Under the pieces are notes generated by a model. It was not told where the DNA came from, ran no database searches, and saw only the letters and a list, made by a program, of their open reading frames with translations. A DNA stretch of 62,421 nucleotides from positions 1 to 62,421 of the forward strand of contig CACOXS010000005.1 in assembly GCA_902631255.1 (NCBI GenBank). The letters are read 5' to 3'. Shown here piece after piece: positions 9,070-16,751 of this stretch; positions within the stretch are counted from its first letter, which is position 1, and each line of letters begins with the position of its first letter. Made by a program: the position numbers and the translations under genes. This DNA comes from an uncultured Pelagibacteraceae bacterium (GTDB lineage Bacteria > Pseudomonadota > Alphaproteobacteria > Pelagibacterales > Pelagibacteraceae).

Positions 9070-9667
9070 GAGATTTAAAAATCAGATAAATTATTAAGCC
9101 AACAATAACAATTAATATTCCAATTATTGTAAACCATTTTGACCCATGCTTATCCATATATTCATTAAATAAATCACCGAACTTATAAGAAAGGTATGAC
9201 ACGATGAAAAATCTTAATCCTCGGGAAATTAAACTTATCAAAACAAAGACTAAAAAGTTGAATCCTATTAGGCCGCTTGCAATTGTAAAAACTTTATATG
9301 GAAGAGGAGTAAAACCTGCTAAAAAAAGTACTCCTAACCAAGCATAAAAACCATCACTATTAACTAAGTTTTCTTTAATTTTTGATAACTTATCTTCATA
9401 ACCATAAAAACTCATAATGTGTGCTCCAAATTCAAAAAAGAACGCACCAATTAAGTAACCAAGCATACCACCTAAAACTGAAAAAATTGTAGTTATAAGA
9501 AAGATTTTAATAAAATCATTTTTTTTTGATATTACCATTGGAATAACCATTACATCTGGCGGAATAGGAAAAAATGAACTTTCAACAAAAGAGACTATTG
9601 CCAAATAATATTTAGAACTTTTGTGAGCTGCTAAATCTAAACATTTTTTGTAAAGACTTTTAAACAT
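9062..9667 (-). CDS. YqaA-type DedA family membrane protein
   Basis: A 201-residue integral membrane protein of the DedA/SNARE-associated superfamily, YqaA branch. It shows the re-entrant ESSFFPIPPDVMVIPM segment (about 29-44), then GMLGYLIGAFFFEFG and GFTPLPYKVFTIASG, which are the two conserved half-loops. DedA proteins are implicated in lipid-carrier recycling, envelope homeostasis and membrane potential; the substrate here is unknown. Probably cotranscribed with dsbB, which it overlaps by eight bases. Confidence 0.8.
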   Translation of the reverse strand: MFKSLYKKCLDLAAHKSSKYYLAIVSFVESSFFPIPPDVMVIPMVISKKNDFIKIFLITTIFSVLGGMLGYLIGAFFFEFGAHIMSFYGYEDKLSKIKENLVNSDGFYAWLGVLFLAGFTPLPYKVFTIASGLIGFNFLVFVLISLISRGLRFFIVSYLSYKFGDLFNEYMDKHGSKWFTIIGILIVIVGLIIYLIFKSHV

Positions 9668-9725
9668 TTTTTGGTTTTAATATAATTTTAGTTCTTATAC
9701 TATTTAATAAATTATTAAATAACTA

Positions 9726-9810
9726 GGGCGAATGGCGGAACTGGTAGACGCGCACGACTCAAAATCGTGTTTCGCAAGAAGTGAGAGTTCGATTCTCTCT
9801 TCGCCCACCA
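9726..9810 (+). tRNA. tRNA-Leu (anticodon CAA)
   Basis: The seven-base acceptor stem GGGCGAA pairs with TTCGCCC. The anticodon stem CACGA/TCGTG encloses the loop CTCAAAA with anticodon CAA at 9760-9762, reading UUG. A long variable arm typical of leucine tRNAs follows, and the T arm GAGAG-TTCGATT-CTCTC is intact. CCA is encoded at 9808-9810. The next protein's start codon follows after only four bases. Confidence 0.97.
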
Positions 9811-9814
9811 AATT

Positions 9815-11512
9815 ATGGAATTAAATAAAATTAACAGTTTAGTAGAACTTTTTTTCACGAAGTATAAGGAGTTAAACTCTACTTCTAATAAACCATTTTT
9901 AAAGTGGTTAAAGGATAATAAGAAAGATTTTCTTACTTGGAAACAAGTTGAAAGAAATATTCAAATTTTATCTGAATATTTAAGAAAAAATTTATCTAAA
10001 GGAGATAGGTGCATTTTATTATCTGAAAATCGACCTGAATGGCTTATTTCTGATATAGCCATAATGAACGCTGGTGGGGTAACAGTTCCCTTATTTACAA
10101 CTTACTCTGAAAAAGATTATGAATATATCATTAATGATTGTAATCCAAAAATTTGTATTGTCTCAAATAATACTCAATTAAAAAAAATAGATAAATTCAT
10201 TTCAGATAATATAAAAGTTTTATCAATAGAAAATATAGATAAACAAATTGATAGTATAGAAAATATTTTTGAAAGATTTTCTAAAGACAAAACTTTAGAT
10301 CATTACAACTTTAACCAAAATATTGAAAGAAAAGATCTCGCTTGTATCATTTACACATCAGGAACAACTGGTAACCCTAAAGGTGTAATGCTGAGTCATG
10401 GGGGTATTTTATCTAATTGTGAGGGTGCGCAAGAAATTTTGAATTCGCTAGTTAAAGATAGTGAACCTGTTTTTTTGACTTGGCTTCCTTTATCTCATTC
10501 ATATGAACATGCTGTTCAATTTGTACAAATCACATTAGGAGCAAAAATTTATTATGCTGAAAGTTTAGAAAAATTATTATCAAATATGTCAGTTGCAAAA
10601 CCAACCATAATGACTGCTGTACCTAGATTTTATCAAAATTTATACAGCAAAATTTCGATGAATTTTTCAAAACAAACAGGTCTCAAGAAACAATTAATTT
10701 CTTCGACAATTTCTCTTGGAATAAAAAAACTAAATAACGAGAATATGAGCTTTAGAGAAAAAACATTAAATTATCTTTGTGAAAAATTAGTAAGACGTAA
10801 AATCAAAAATCAGTTTGGTGGAAATTTAAAGGCTTTTGTTTCTGGAGGGGGTGCTTTAGATCAAAAAATTGGTGAATTTTTGAACTCTATTGGACTGCCA
10901 ACTTTACAAGGGTATGGCCTCACGGAAGCTTCCCCAGTGGTAAGTTGCAACATACCTGAAAAAATTAAGATTGATACAGTAGGACCTCCTTTCAAAACCA
11001 ATGAAGTGAAGATTGCACAGGATGGTGAAATTCTGGTTAAAGGTGAAAATGTAATGCTTGGTTACTGGAACATGAAAAAGGAAACAGACGATATACTTAA
11101 AGATGGTTGGTTACACACAGGAGACATAGGTGAAATTACAAAAGAAGGAAATTTAAAAATTACTGACAGAAAAAAAGAAATTATTGTAAATTCTGGTGGT
11201 GATAACATTTCACCCTCAAAAATTGAAAATTTATTGTGTCTTAACGAAAAAATTAAGCAAAGTTTTATTTATGGAGACAAAAAAACTTATTTAGTTGCTT
11301 TAATTGTAAGTGATAGTGAAAAAAATAAAAAAGAAATAGAATTATACATAGATAATCTAAATAAAAGCCTATCTCTTGTTGAGAGAATAAAAAAAATAAA
11401 ATTAATTGATAAAGAATTTACAATTGAAAATGGAATGTTAACACCAACTTTAAAACTAAAAAGAAAAAAAATCTTGGAAAAATATAAAGAAGATTTAGAA
11501 AAACTTTATTAA
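9815..11512 (+). CDS. Long-chain acyl-CoA synthetase (AMP-forming)
   Basis: Activates a fatty acid to its CoA thioester through an acyl-adenylate. The 565 residues carry YTSGTTGNPKGVMLSH (about 182-197, phosphate-binding loop), GYGLTEASPVVS (about 367) and GWLHTGDIGEI. The C-terminal hinge TDRKKEIIV with its SGGDNISPSKIE segment completes the ANL superfamily pattern. It resembles the FadD15 group. Fatty-acid scavenging or membrane remodelling is a reasonable role. The start codon is four bases after the encoded CCA of tRNA-Leu, with no room for a separate promoter or ribosome binding site, so translation must begin on a tRNA-containing transcript or one processed at the tRNA 3' end. Confidence 0.9.
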   Translation: MELNKINSLVELFFTKYKELNSTSNKPFLKWLKDNKKDFLTWKQVERNIQILSEYLRKNLSKGDRCILLSENRPEWLISDIAIMNAGGVTVPLFTTYSEKDYEYIINDCNPKICIVSNNTQLKKIDKFISDNIKVLSIENIDKQIDSIENIFERFSKDKTLDHYNFNQNIERKDLACIIYTSGTTGNPKGVMLSHGGILSNCEGAQEILNSLVKDSEPVFLTWLPLSHSYEHAVQFVQITLGAKIYYAESLEKLLSNMSVAKPTIMTAVPRFYQNLYSKISMNFSKQTGLKKQLISSTISLGIKKLNNENMSFREKTLNYLCEKLVRRKIKNQFGGNLKAFVSGGGALDQKIGEFLNSIGLPTLQGYGLTEASPVVSCNIPEKIKIDTVGPPFKTNEVKIAQDGEILVKGENVMLGYWNMKKETDDILKDGWLHTGDIGEITKEGNLKITDRKKEIIVNSGGDNISPSKIENLLCLNEKIKQSFIYGDKKTYLVALIVSDSEKNKKEIELYIDNLNKSLSLVERIKKIKLIDKEFTIENGMLTPTLKLKRKKILEKYKEDLEKLY

Positions 11513-11633
11513 TTTTTTATAAAATATTTGATTATTTAGCGCATAAACACTAACTTTTTTACAATTTAAAATTTTAAAAAAAAAAAAATTAAATTTTAAT
11601 TTTAATTAAAAAATTTTCTTTCAAATTTAAGAT

Positions 11634-11660
11634 TTGACATAAGGCACATAAAAAAATAAA
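11634..11660 (+). promoter_or_regulatory. Candidate sigma-70 promoter for the basic peptide gene
   Basis: A perfect -35 hexamer TTGACA lies at 11634-11639, with an A/T-rich stretch at the right distance (aaaaat / aataaa, about 11652-11660) as a weak -10. The roughly 200 bases between the acyl-CoA synthetase and the peptide gene hold no other gene, only long A/T runs, this promoter and a palindrome. The -10 choice is uncertain. Confidence 0.4.
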
Positions 11661-11670
11661 AATAGATTAA

Positions 11671-11692
11671 AAGCGAATCAATTGATTCGTTT
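11671..11692 (+). promoter_or_regulatory. Palindrome in the leader of the basic peptide gene
   Basis: cgaatcaattgattcg (11674-11689) is a perfect 16-base palindrome, and outer A-T pairs across one G-T extend it to 22 bases. It lies downstream of the candidate promoter and about 10 bases upstream of a ribosome-binding-like aagggag. It could be an operator for a dimeric repressor or an RNA hairpin with a four-base AATT loop near the ribosome binding site. The sequence shows the symmetry; the function is inference. Confidence 0.5.
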
Positions 11693-11713
11693 AACTTAAA
11701 AAGGGAGCTAAAG

Positions 11714-11791
11714 ATGCCTAAGAGAAGAAAAAAAGCAAAGAAGGCTAAGAAAAAAGCTAAGAAAAAAGCTAAGAAAAGAAGAAGAAGATAA
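11714..11791 (+). CDS. 25-residue Lys/Arg-rich mini-protein, histone-H1-tail-like
   Basis: The frame encodes 25 residues: 13 Lys, 6 Arg, 4 Ala, 1 Pro and the initial Met. The pattern is MPKRRKK, then repeated AKKK units, then a terminal RRRR. Evidence that it is a real gene: a good ribosome binding site (aagggag, 11701-11707), a candidate TTGACA promoter upstream, its own strong terminator 22 bases after the stop, and no competing frame. The core is a 12-base tandem repeat (gctaagaaaaaa). The peptide should bind nucleic acid by charge, like an H1 tail or protamine, or act in the ribosome or nucleoid; I do not recognise a named family. A decayed or low-complexity coincidence is possible but the flanking signals argue against it. 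Confidence 0.7.
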   Translation: MPKRRKKAKKAKKKAKKKAKKRRRR

Positions 11792-11812
11792 TTACTTAGT
11801 ATTCTTTATTAA

Positions 11813-11856
11813 AAACGCTTCTCATAACGATTTACGTGTGAGAGGCGTTTTTTTTT
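11813..11856 (+). terminator. Bidirectional rho-independent terminator
   Basis: An inverted repeat pairs AACGCTTCTCA with TGAGAGGCGTT (one G-T pair), followed by nine T on the + strand and preceded by five A for the - strand. It ends transcription of the basic peptide gene from the left, and its last bases touch the carD stop codon (11855-11857), so it should also terminate carD from the right. Confidence 0.9.
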
Positions 11857-12727
11857 ATTCTTCTATATCTTCCTCATTTTCTGAAACAGCATCTTCTTCG
11901 GGTAAATCTGATGAAGCTTGTTTTATTGGTGCTGCTTCTGGTTTAGATTGAATATTTAAGTTTCTTTTTAAAGCTTTATCTAATTTTTTTTGAGTATCCT
12001 CTAATGACAAATTTAAAATTATTTGAAATTCCGAAAGAATTCTTTCATACGCTTTTTCAAAAAGCTGTCTTTCACTATAAGATTGGTCAACCATCAAATC
12101 ATCCCCTTTATTAAGATCTCTTACTACCTCAGCTAACTCATAAATCTTACCTGATGAAATCTTTGCCTCATATTCTTGTGCTCTCCTACTCCACATAGAT
12201 CTTTTTATTTTAGGCTTACTTTTTAATATTGAGATGCATTTATTTACCTGATTAATAGTTGCTAAAGGCCTTAAGTGAGATTGTTTGTTCACCGGACAGT
12301 ATCCCGTTGCCTTATCTTTATCATATGAAAGAACATAACTCTCCAACTCAATCCCTCCAATTATAGTTTTTTTAAAATCTATAATTTTGCAAACCCCGTG
12401 TTTTGGATAAACTACGTACTCTTTAACTTTATATTCTTTCTTTTGACTTTCTTGTTTTTTAACTTTTTTAATTTCTGGTTTAGCCTCATTATTTTTTGTA
12501 ATTCTTAAACCATCACTTTTGTGCTCTGTAGTTTTGACTTCAGATTTTAAAGATTTTTTTAAAGGTATTTTTTTAGTCTTAATTAATTTTTTTGGTAATT
12601 TATTAATCTTCTTTTTTACTTTTTTTAATTTAACAACCTTTTTGGTTTTTGCCTTTTTTTTCGATTTAGTAACTTTACTTTTTTTAAAGGTTTTCTTTAA
12701 AATACTTTTCAAACTTATTTTGTTCAT
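11855..12727 (-). CDS. carD: CarD-family transcriptional regulator with Lys-rich N-terminal tail
   Basis: CarD/CdnL proteins bind the RNA polymerase beta subunit and stabilise open complexes. The core starts near residue 98 ([18 protein letters not shown]), the Tudor-like RNA-polymerase-interacting domain. It continues into the helical DNA-binding part with [18 protein letters not shown] and the [19 protein letters not shown] segment. The first 95 or so residues are an unstructured Lys-rich extension reminiscent of histone H1, and the C-terminus is acidic (EENEEDIEE). Normal CarD is about 160-200 residues, so the tail is an addition. The ATG lies 44 bases inside fdxA; no later Met exists before the CarD core, so a shorter form would need a non-ATG start. 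Confidence 0.9.
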   Translation of the reverse strand: MNKISLKSILKKTFKKSKVTKSKKKAKTKKVVKLKKVKKKINKLPKKLIKTKKIPLKKSLKSEVKTTEHKSDGLRITKNNEAKPEIKKVKKQESQKKEYKVKEYVVYPKHGVCKIIDFKKTIIGGIELESYVLSYDKDKATGYCPVNKQSHLRPLATINQVNKCISILKSKPKIKRSMWSRRAQEYEAKISSGKIYELAEVVRDLNKGDDLMVDQSYSERQLFEKAYERILSEFQIILNLSLEDTQKKLDKALKRNLNIQSKPEAAPIKQASSDLPEEDAVSENEEDIEE

Positions 12728-13010
12728 CTTTATATTTTTCGTGATCCGATGGAGGATCTTTCTTAACTGTTATATTTGGCCAGATTTCGGAATATTGTTT
12801 ATTGATCTCTAGCCATTTCTCAAACCCTGGCTCTGTATCAGCTTTTATTGCATCAACAGGACATTCAGGCTCACAAACGCCACAATCTATACACTCATCA
12901 GGTTTAATTACAAGCATATTTTTTCCCTCATAGAAACAATCTACAGGGCAAACTTCAACACAGTCCATTAACTTACATTTAATGCATTTGTCATTAACTA
13001 TATATGTCAT
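12684..13010 (-). CDS. fdxA: 7Fe-8S ferredoxin FdxA
   Basis: Low-potential electron carrier. The 108 residues closely follow the Azotobacter FdI pattern. [15 protein letters not shown] provides ligands for the 3Fe-4S cluster and one for the second cluster, [12 protein letters not shown] provides the 4Fe-4S ligands, and a C-terminal extension contains [11 protein letters not shown]. It is the usual neighbour of carD in alphaproteobacteria. Its stop lies within the carD 5' end, and it begins at the very base where the TerB-like gene ends, so the three are one transcription unit. Confidence 0.95.
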   Translation of the reverse strand: MTYIVNDKCIKCKLMDCVEVCPVDCFYEGKNMLVIKPDECIDCGVCEPECPVDAIKADTEPGFEKWLEINKQYSEIWPNITVKKDPPSDHEKYKDEQNKFEKYFKENL

Positions 13011-13423
13011 TATTGATTTTCTTTTTTAATTTTTTCTTTGATATCTCCCATGATCTTATTGTCAATATACAATAAGCCTGCAAGTCGTCTCATTAAATTA
13101 GTTTCAAACATATCTGCTTCTTTATTTGAGTAAATTATTCTCCAAAGGGTTTCTATAATTTCAATTTTTTTTTTATCATCCATATTTTTTACTTCCCTTG
13201 TAAAATCCAAAATTTGGTTAGAGTTTTCCTCTATTTCTTTACCTTCTTTTAAAATATTTTCTAAATTATTTTGGTCTGCACCTATTTTTAAAAGTGCCTT
13301 ACTTATTATAACCTCTTCTTCTTTTGAGAAGTTCTCATCAATTTTTGCGGCATGAATCAATAATGCTGCAACTCTTGCTAAATCACTAGTTTTAGTATCT
13401 CCTTTTTTTTCTTTAAAAAACAT
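13010..13423 (-). CDS. TerB-like domain protein
   Basis: A 137-residue all-helical protein with the tellurite-resistance TerB pattern: [22 protein letters not shown] (split as [11 protein letters not shown] and [11 protein letters not shown], about 16-37) and [15 protein letters not shown] (about 90-104), each with acidic residues that bind divalent metal in TerB. The molecular role of lone TerB-domain proteins is unknown; linkage to tellurite resistance is not implied. It sits between the helicase gene and fdxA, a position where many alphaproteobacteria carry a small S4 RNA-binding protein instead. Confidence 0.8.
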   Translation of the reverse strand: MFFKEKKGDTKTSDLARVAALLIHAAKIDENFSKEEEVIISKALLKIGADQNNLENILKEGKEIEENSNQILDFTREVKNMDDKKKIEIIETLWRIIYSNKEADMFETNLMRRLAGLLYIDNKIMGDIKEKIKKENQ

Positions 13424-13426
13424 TAC

Positions 13427-15904
13427 TTACTGGTTTAAATTTAAATTTTTTAACACTTTGAAAGGACTTTCTTTAATAAATTTTTTACTGACTTTTTTTG
13501 AGTTTTTTCTTGAATTGTATTTAAAAAATATATCATTATTTTTTTCAAAAACTTTATAACCCATAATTTTTAAAAGCTTTTTAAAGTTATCCTTATTACA
13601 TCCAAGTAAATTCAACATTTCAGGAATTAACTTAATTTCATTCTTTTCTGTGTTTGAATTAATAATTTGAACAAATAATCTCTCTAAAATATCAATTCTA
13701 ACGTAAAAATTGTCAAATTTCTCAAATCCACAAAGTAACATAAAATTTCTGTTTTTAATCTTGTCATTTTCTAAAAAATTCAAACCAAACACAGGAGGTT
13801 TTAAATTAAAATATTTTTGATGATAATTTTTCCAAAGTAAAGTTCTTAAGGATACAGCCTCTGGTTTGATTAATTTGTGTAAAAATACATGATATCTTCC
13901 AAATTTTACTCCTTGATCTCTCAAAAATTTCCTCTCATTTTGTCCTAATATTTTTAGATAATCTGTAACTTGATTTCTTTGAAGGACTCCATTGTTCTCA
14001 TACAATTGATATGCAAGCGCTTTAATTGATGAATTTTTTTCTTTAAGGTTTCTCAAATCAATTAAACTACTCAAAACATTTTGTATTTTATTTTTTAGCC
14101 ATTTCACCAAATAATCATTTAATTTTTTTAATTGATCTGTCTCCAGAATATCATCAACTATAAGAACAATATTTGGATTTAAATAGTCTCTACCTGGTAG
14201 CAATTTTGCTATTGGAGACTTTCTCCAATAAATTTTAAAATCCTCGTTTAGTTCTATTAAACCTGTCTCGATTATTGTATCTATTCTTTTTTGAAGTTCT
14301 GGACCAACTGTCCGTCTTGCTGCTTTTTTGAGCGATTTAATATCTGTTTCTAAAGCACCCTTTTTTAAATCTAGTTCTAATTTAAGTCCATTTATCTTTC
14401 CAATAAATTGATCATCAATCATTACTTCGTTATTTTCTAAAATTTTAGTATCAAATTCCATATCTTGCTTTAGACCTCTTGCTAGGACACTTGCCCTTTT
14501 GTCAATAAAAGTTTTTGTAAGCTCCTCATGTAATCTATCTGATAACTTATCCTCTAAGTGTTTTGTTTTTTCTATCCAATAGTTTTGGTTTTCTATCCAA
14601 TTATTTTTATTTGAAACATATGACCAAGTTCTAACATTTGCAATTCTATTTGATAAAGAATCTACATTTCCATCTAATTTATCAAGTTTGACTAGTTGAA
14701 GTCGCATATAATCGTCTGTAATTTTACCCTTTTCACTTGTTAAATATTTAAAAACATTTTCAATTACTTCATAGTGGTTGCCATAGGTTTTTTTAACAAA
14801 ATCTGGTATTTGGCAACATTCCCATAAAAGACTTAATTTATCTTTATCAAATTTAATATTTTCCAAATTTTTATCTCTTAAAAAAAATTTTAAGGCTTTT
14901 TCATCTTCGCATTCATGTACTTTTCTTAACCATCTTCTATTAGGCTTTTCCTCTAAAGACTTTAATAATTTAAAAGGACTCTCAAAATTTAAATTTGAAT
15001 TTCTCCAAAATAAATATTGGATTTCTTCAAATTTATGATTTTCCAATAAATCTACTTCATCAGCATTTATTTCTTTGCATTCTCCTGTTATACCAAAATT
15101 TCCATTGTTCAAATATCTTCCTGCCCTACCAGCTATTTGGCCAATTTCTGCTAGATTTAGCTTTCTTAATTTTTTTCCATCAAATTTTTTTAAATTGGAA
15201 AAATAAACGTGATCAAGATCCATATTAATTCCCATACCAATAGCATCAGTTGCGACTAGAAAATCAACATCTCCAGATTGATACAGCTCTACTTGTGCAT
15301 TCCTTGTCTTTGGGCTTAGAGATCCCATAACAATAGAAGCGCCTCCTTTTTGTCTTCTTATAAGTTCAGCAATGGCGTAAACTTCCTCTGCAGAAAATGC
15401 TATAATCGCAGTTTTTCTTTGAATTCTTGAAATTTTTTTATGACCAACATAAGAAAGTTTTGAAAGTCTAGTTCGATTTATAAATTCGATGTCATCATCA
15501 AGATTAGAAATAATTGGTCTTATAGTATTTGATCCCATTAACATTGTTAATTTTATTCCTCTTAAGTTCAATAATCTGTCTGTAAAAATATGACCTCGCT
15601 CATGGTCTGCGCACATTTGAATTTCATCCACGCCTACAAAATCTAATTCTTTATCAAAAGGCATAGACTCAACAGTACACAGATAATACTTTGCATTTGT
15701 AGGAATTATTTTTTCTTCACCAGTAATTAACGCAACTTTATCTAAACTTACCTTTCTAATTACTTTGTCGTAAACTTCTCTAGCTAATAATCTCAAAGGA
15801 AAACCTATCATTCCAGTGTCAAACGACAGCATAGTTTCAATAGCAAGATGAGTTTTACCTGTATTTGTTGGGCCAAGGACAGCCGTAATTTTTTTTTTTG
15901 TCAT
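13427..15904 (-). CDS. SUV3-like ATP-dependent RNA helicase
   Basis: A superfamily 2 helicase of the mitochondrial SUV3 type, common in alphaproteobacteria. The 825 residues begin directly with Walker A (AVLGPTNTGKTH, about residues 8-19). The DExH-like box follows as FVGVDEIQM (about 88-96), then motif V ATDAIGMGIN and motif VI QIAGRAGRY (about 254-262). The long C-terminal part contains the SUV3 helical region and a low-complexity basic tail. Mitochondrial SUV3 works with an exoribonuclease in RNA decay; the bacterial role is inferred to be RNA turnover or processing. The gene starts a helicase-terB-fdxA-carD run with three-base spacing to terB. Confidence 0.88.
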   Translation of the reverse strand: MTKKKITAVLGPTNTGKTHLAIETMLSFDTGMIGFPLRLLAREVYDKVIRKVSLDKVALITGEEKIIPTNAKYYLCTVESMPFDKELDFVGVDEIQMCADHERGHIFTDRLLNLRGIKLTMLMGSNTIRPIISNLDDDIEFINRTRLSKLSYVGHKKISRIQRKTAIIAFSAEEVYAIAELIRRQKGGASIVMGSLSPKTRNAQVELYQSGDVDFLVATDAIGMGINMDLDHVYFSNLKKFDGKKLRKLNLAEIGQIAGRAGRYLNNGNFGITGECKEINADEVDLLENHKFEEIQYLFWRNSNLNFESPFKLLKSLEEKPNRRWLRKVHECEDEKALKFFLRDKNLENIKFDKDKLSLLWECCQIPDFVKKTYGNHYEVIENVFKYLTSEKGKITDDYMRLQLVKLDKLDGNVDSLSNRIANVRTWSYVSNKNNWIENQNYWIEKTKHLEDKLSDRLHEELTKTFIDKRASVLARGLKQDMEFDTKILENNEVMIDDQFIGKINGLKLELDLKKGALETDIKSLKKAARRTVGPELQKRIDTIIETGLIELNEDFKIYWRKSPIAKLLPGRDYLNPNIVLIVDDILETDQLKKLNDYLVKWLKNKIQNVLSSLIDLRNLKEKNSSIKALAYQLYENNGVLQRNQVTDYLKILGQNERKFLRDQGVKFGRYHVFLHKLIKPEAVSLRTLLWKNYHQKYFNLKPPVFGLNFLENDKIKNRNFMLLCGFEKFDNFYVRIDILERLFVQIINSNTEKNEIKLIPEMLNLLGCNKDNFKKLLKIMGYKVFEKNNDIFFKYNSRKNSKKVSKKFIKESPFKVLKNLNLNQ

Positions 15905-16072
15905 TTCTATCTTTGGTATATCTTAATTTTTATCTACCAGATGTAGTTGTTGTTAAAGAACAAAAATAGACTAAAACATGACCGAATCGGAGGATAAAAA
16001 GTTCTCATTTTTTTTTTAATAATAATTAACTTAACATAATTGAATTAATTATAAAGATTATGTGCTGAATGC

Positions 16073-16483
16073 TTAGTCAGTTGTTTTGATTTTTAAAATT
16101 TTCCAAATTCCTGATGCTGACGTAATTATCTTACCATTACAATTTAACTCACAAAATAAAAATACAAGAGTTTTTGTTTTTTTTAATATTTTAACTTTCC
16201 CGTAGATTTCATCATTAACTTTTGATGATCCAATAAATTTTATATCTAAAGAAATTGTTACACAGGGTGCATTATCAGCTGATCGATGTGCTGCTGTGCC
16301 GGCACCAGCATCTATCAGTGCAGACAAATAACCCCCATGAGTAATTCCTGCAGCATTTAAATGATTATTATTAATCGTTGATTTAAATTCGTATTCATTT
16401 TCAGAGATATTTCTAAATAAAAGACCTCCGTTATGATTCATAAAACCTGGTTTGAGACTGATTTGTTCAAATTGATTAGACAT
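16073..16483 (-). CDS. PaaI-family acyl-CoA thioesterase
   Basis: A 136-residue hot-dog fold protein with the PaaI signature NAAGITHGGYLSALIDAGAG (about residues 42-61); the HGG loop and the acidic residue form the active site. Later strands CVTISLDIKFIG and ASGIWKIL complete the fold. Likely hydrolyses medium-chain or aromatic acyl-CoA; substrate unknown. It follows a 32-codon membrane peptide gene with a six-base gap, downstream of tRNA-Arg on the same strand. No Shine-Dalgarno is visible before its ATG, so coupling to the small gene is plausible. Confidence 0.85.
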   Translation of the reverse strand: MSNQFEQISLKPGFMNHNGGLLFRNISENEYEFKSTINNNHLNAAGITHGGYLSALIDAGAGTAAHRSADNAPCVTISLDIKFIGSSKVNDEIYGKVKILKKTKTLVFLFCELNCNGKIITSASGIWKILKIKTTD

Positions 16484-16489
16484 AATTTT

Positions 16490-16588
16490 TTATAATACAA
16501 AAGTTAAGATTAATATAATTACAAAAATAGAAACAAAAAAATATATTACTGACATTTGAAGAGATATTTTTTCTAACCATTTTAACAT
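16490..16588 (-). CDS. 32-residue single-pass membrane peptide
   Basis: A short frame begins with MLKWLEKISLQ, an amphipathic basic start, followed by an uninterrupted hydrophobic stretch of about 20 residues to the C-terminus (VIYFFVSIFVIILILTFVL). An aaaggg ribosome binding site precedes the ATG at good spacing. It starts 15 bases after the tRNA-Arg 3' end and stops six bases before the thioesterase, which suggests one transcript. The topology resembles small regulatory or assembly membrane peptides; I recognise no family. It is too short for composition to prove coding. Confidence 0.6.
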   Translation of the reverse strand: MLKWLEKISLQMSVIYFFVSIFVIILILTFVL

Positions 16589-16603
16589 AATTTCCCTTTT
16601 TTA

Positions 16604-16680
16604 TGGTGCGCCTGCTAGGAGTCGAACCCAGAACCTCCTGGTCCGTAGCCAAGCGCTCTATCCAATTGAGCTACAGGCGC
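16604..16680 (-). tRNA. tRNA-Arg (anticodon ACG)
   Basis: On the minus strand the acceptor stem GCGCCTG pairs with CAGGCGC, the D arm GCTC/GAGC is intact, and the anticodon stem CTTGG/CCAGG encloses loop CTACGGA with anticodon ACG (16644-16646), read as inosine for CGN codons. The T arm is CTGGG-TTCGACT-CCTAG, and discriminator A plus CCA is encoded at 16604-16607. Confidence 0.97.
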
Positions 16681-16751
16681 ATTTATAAATATATTTGTTT
16701 ATAGTATATCAAAATTTAGTGTATTTTAATGATAAGATAGAATTAAAATTT

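Noticed and set aside
12519-12812. Plus-strand hydrophobic frame opposite carD/fdxA
   Set aside because: It is the complement of the Lys-rich carD tail (AAA read as TTT) and has no support of its own.
15905-16072. Possible 24-codon frame and T-rich terminator between helicase and thioesterase
   Set aside because: The frame has no ribosome binding site and poor residue content, and no stable hairpin precedes the T run.
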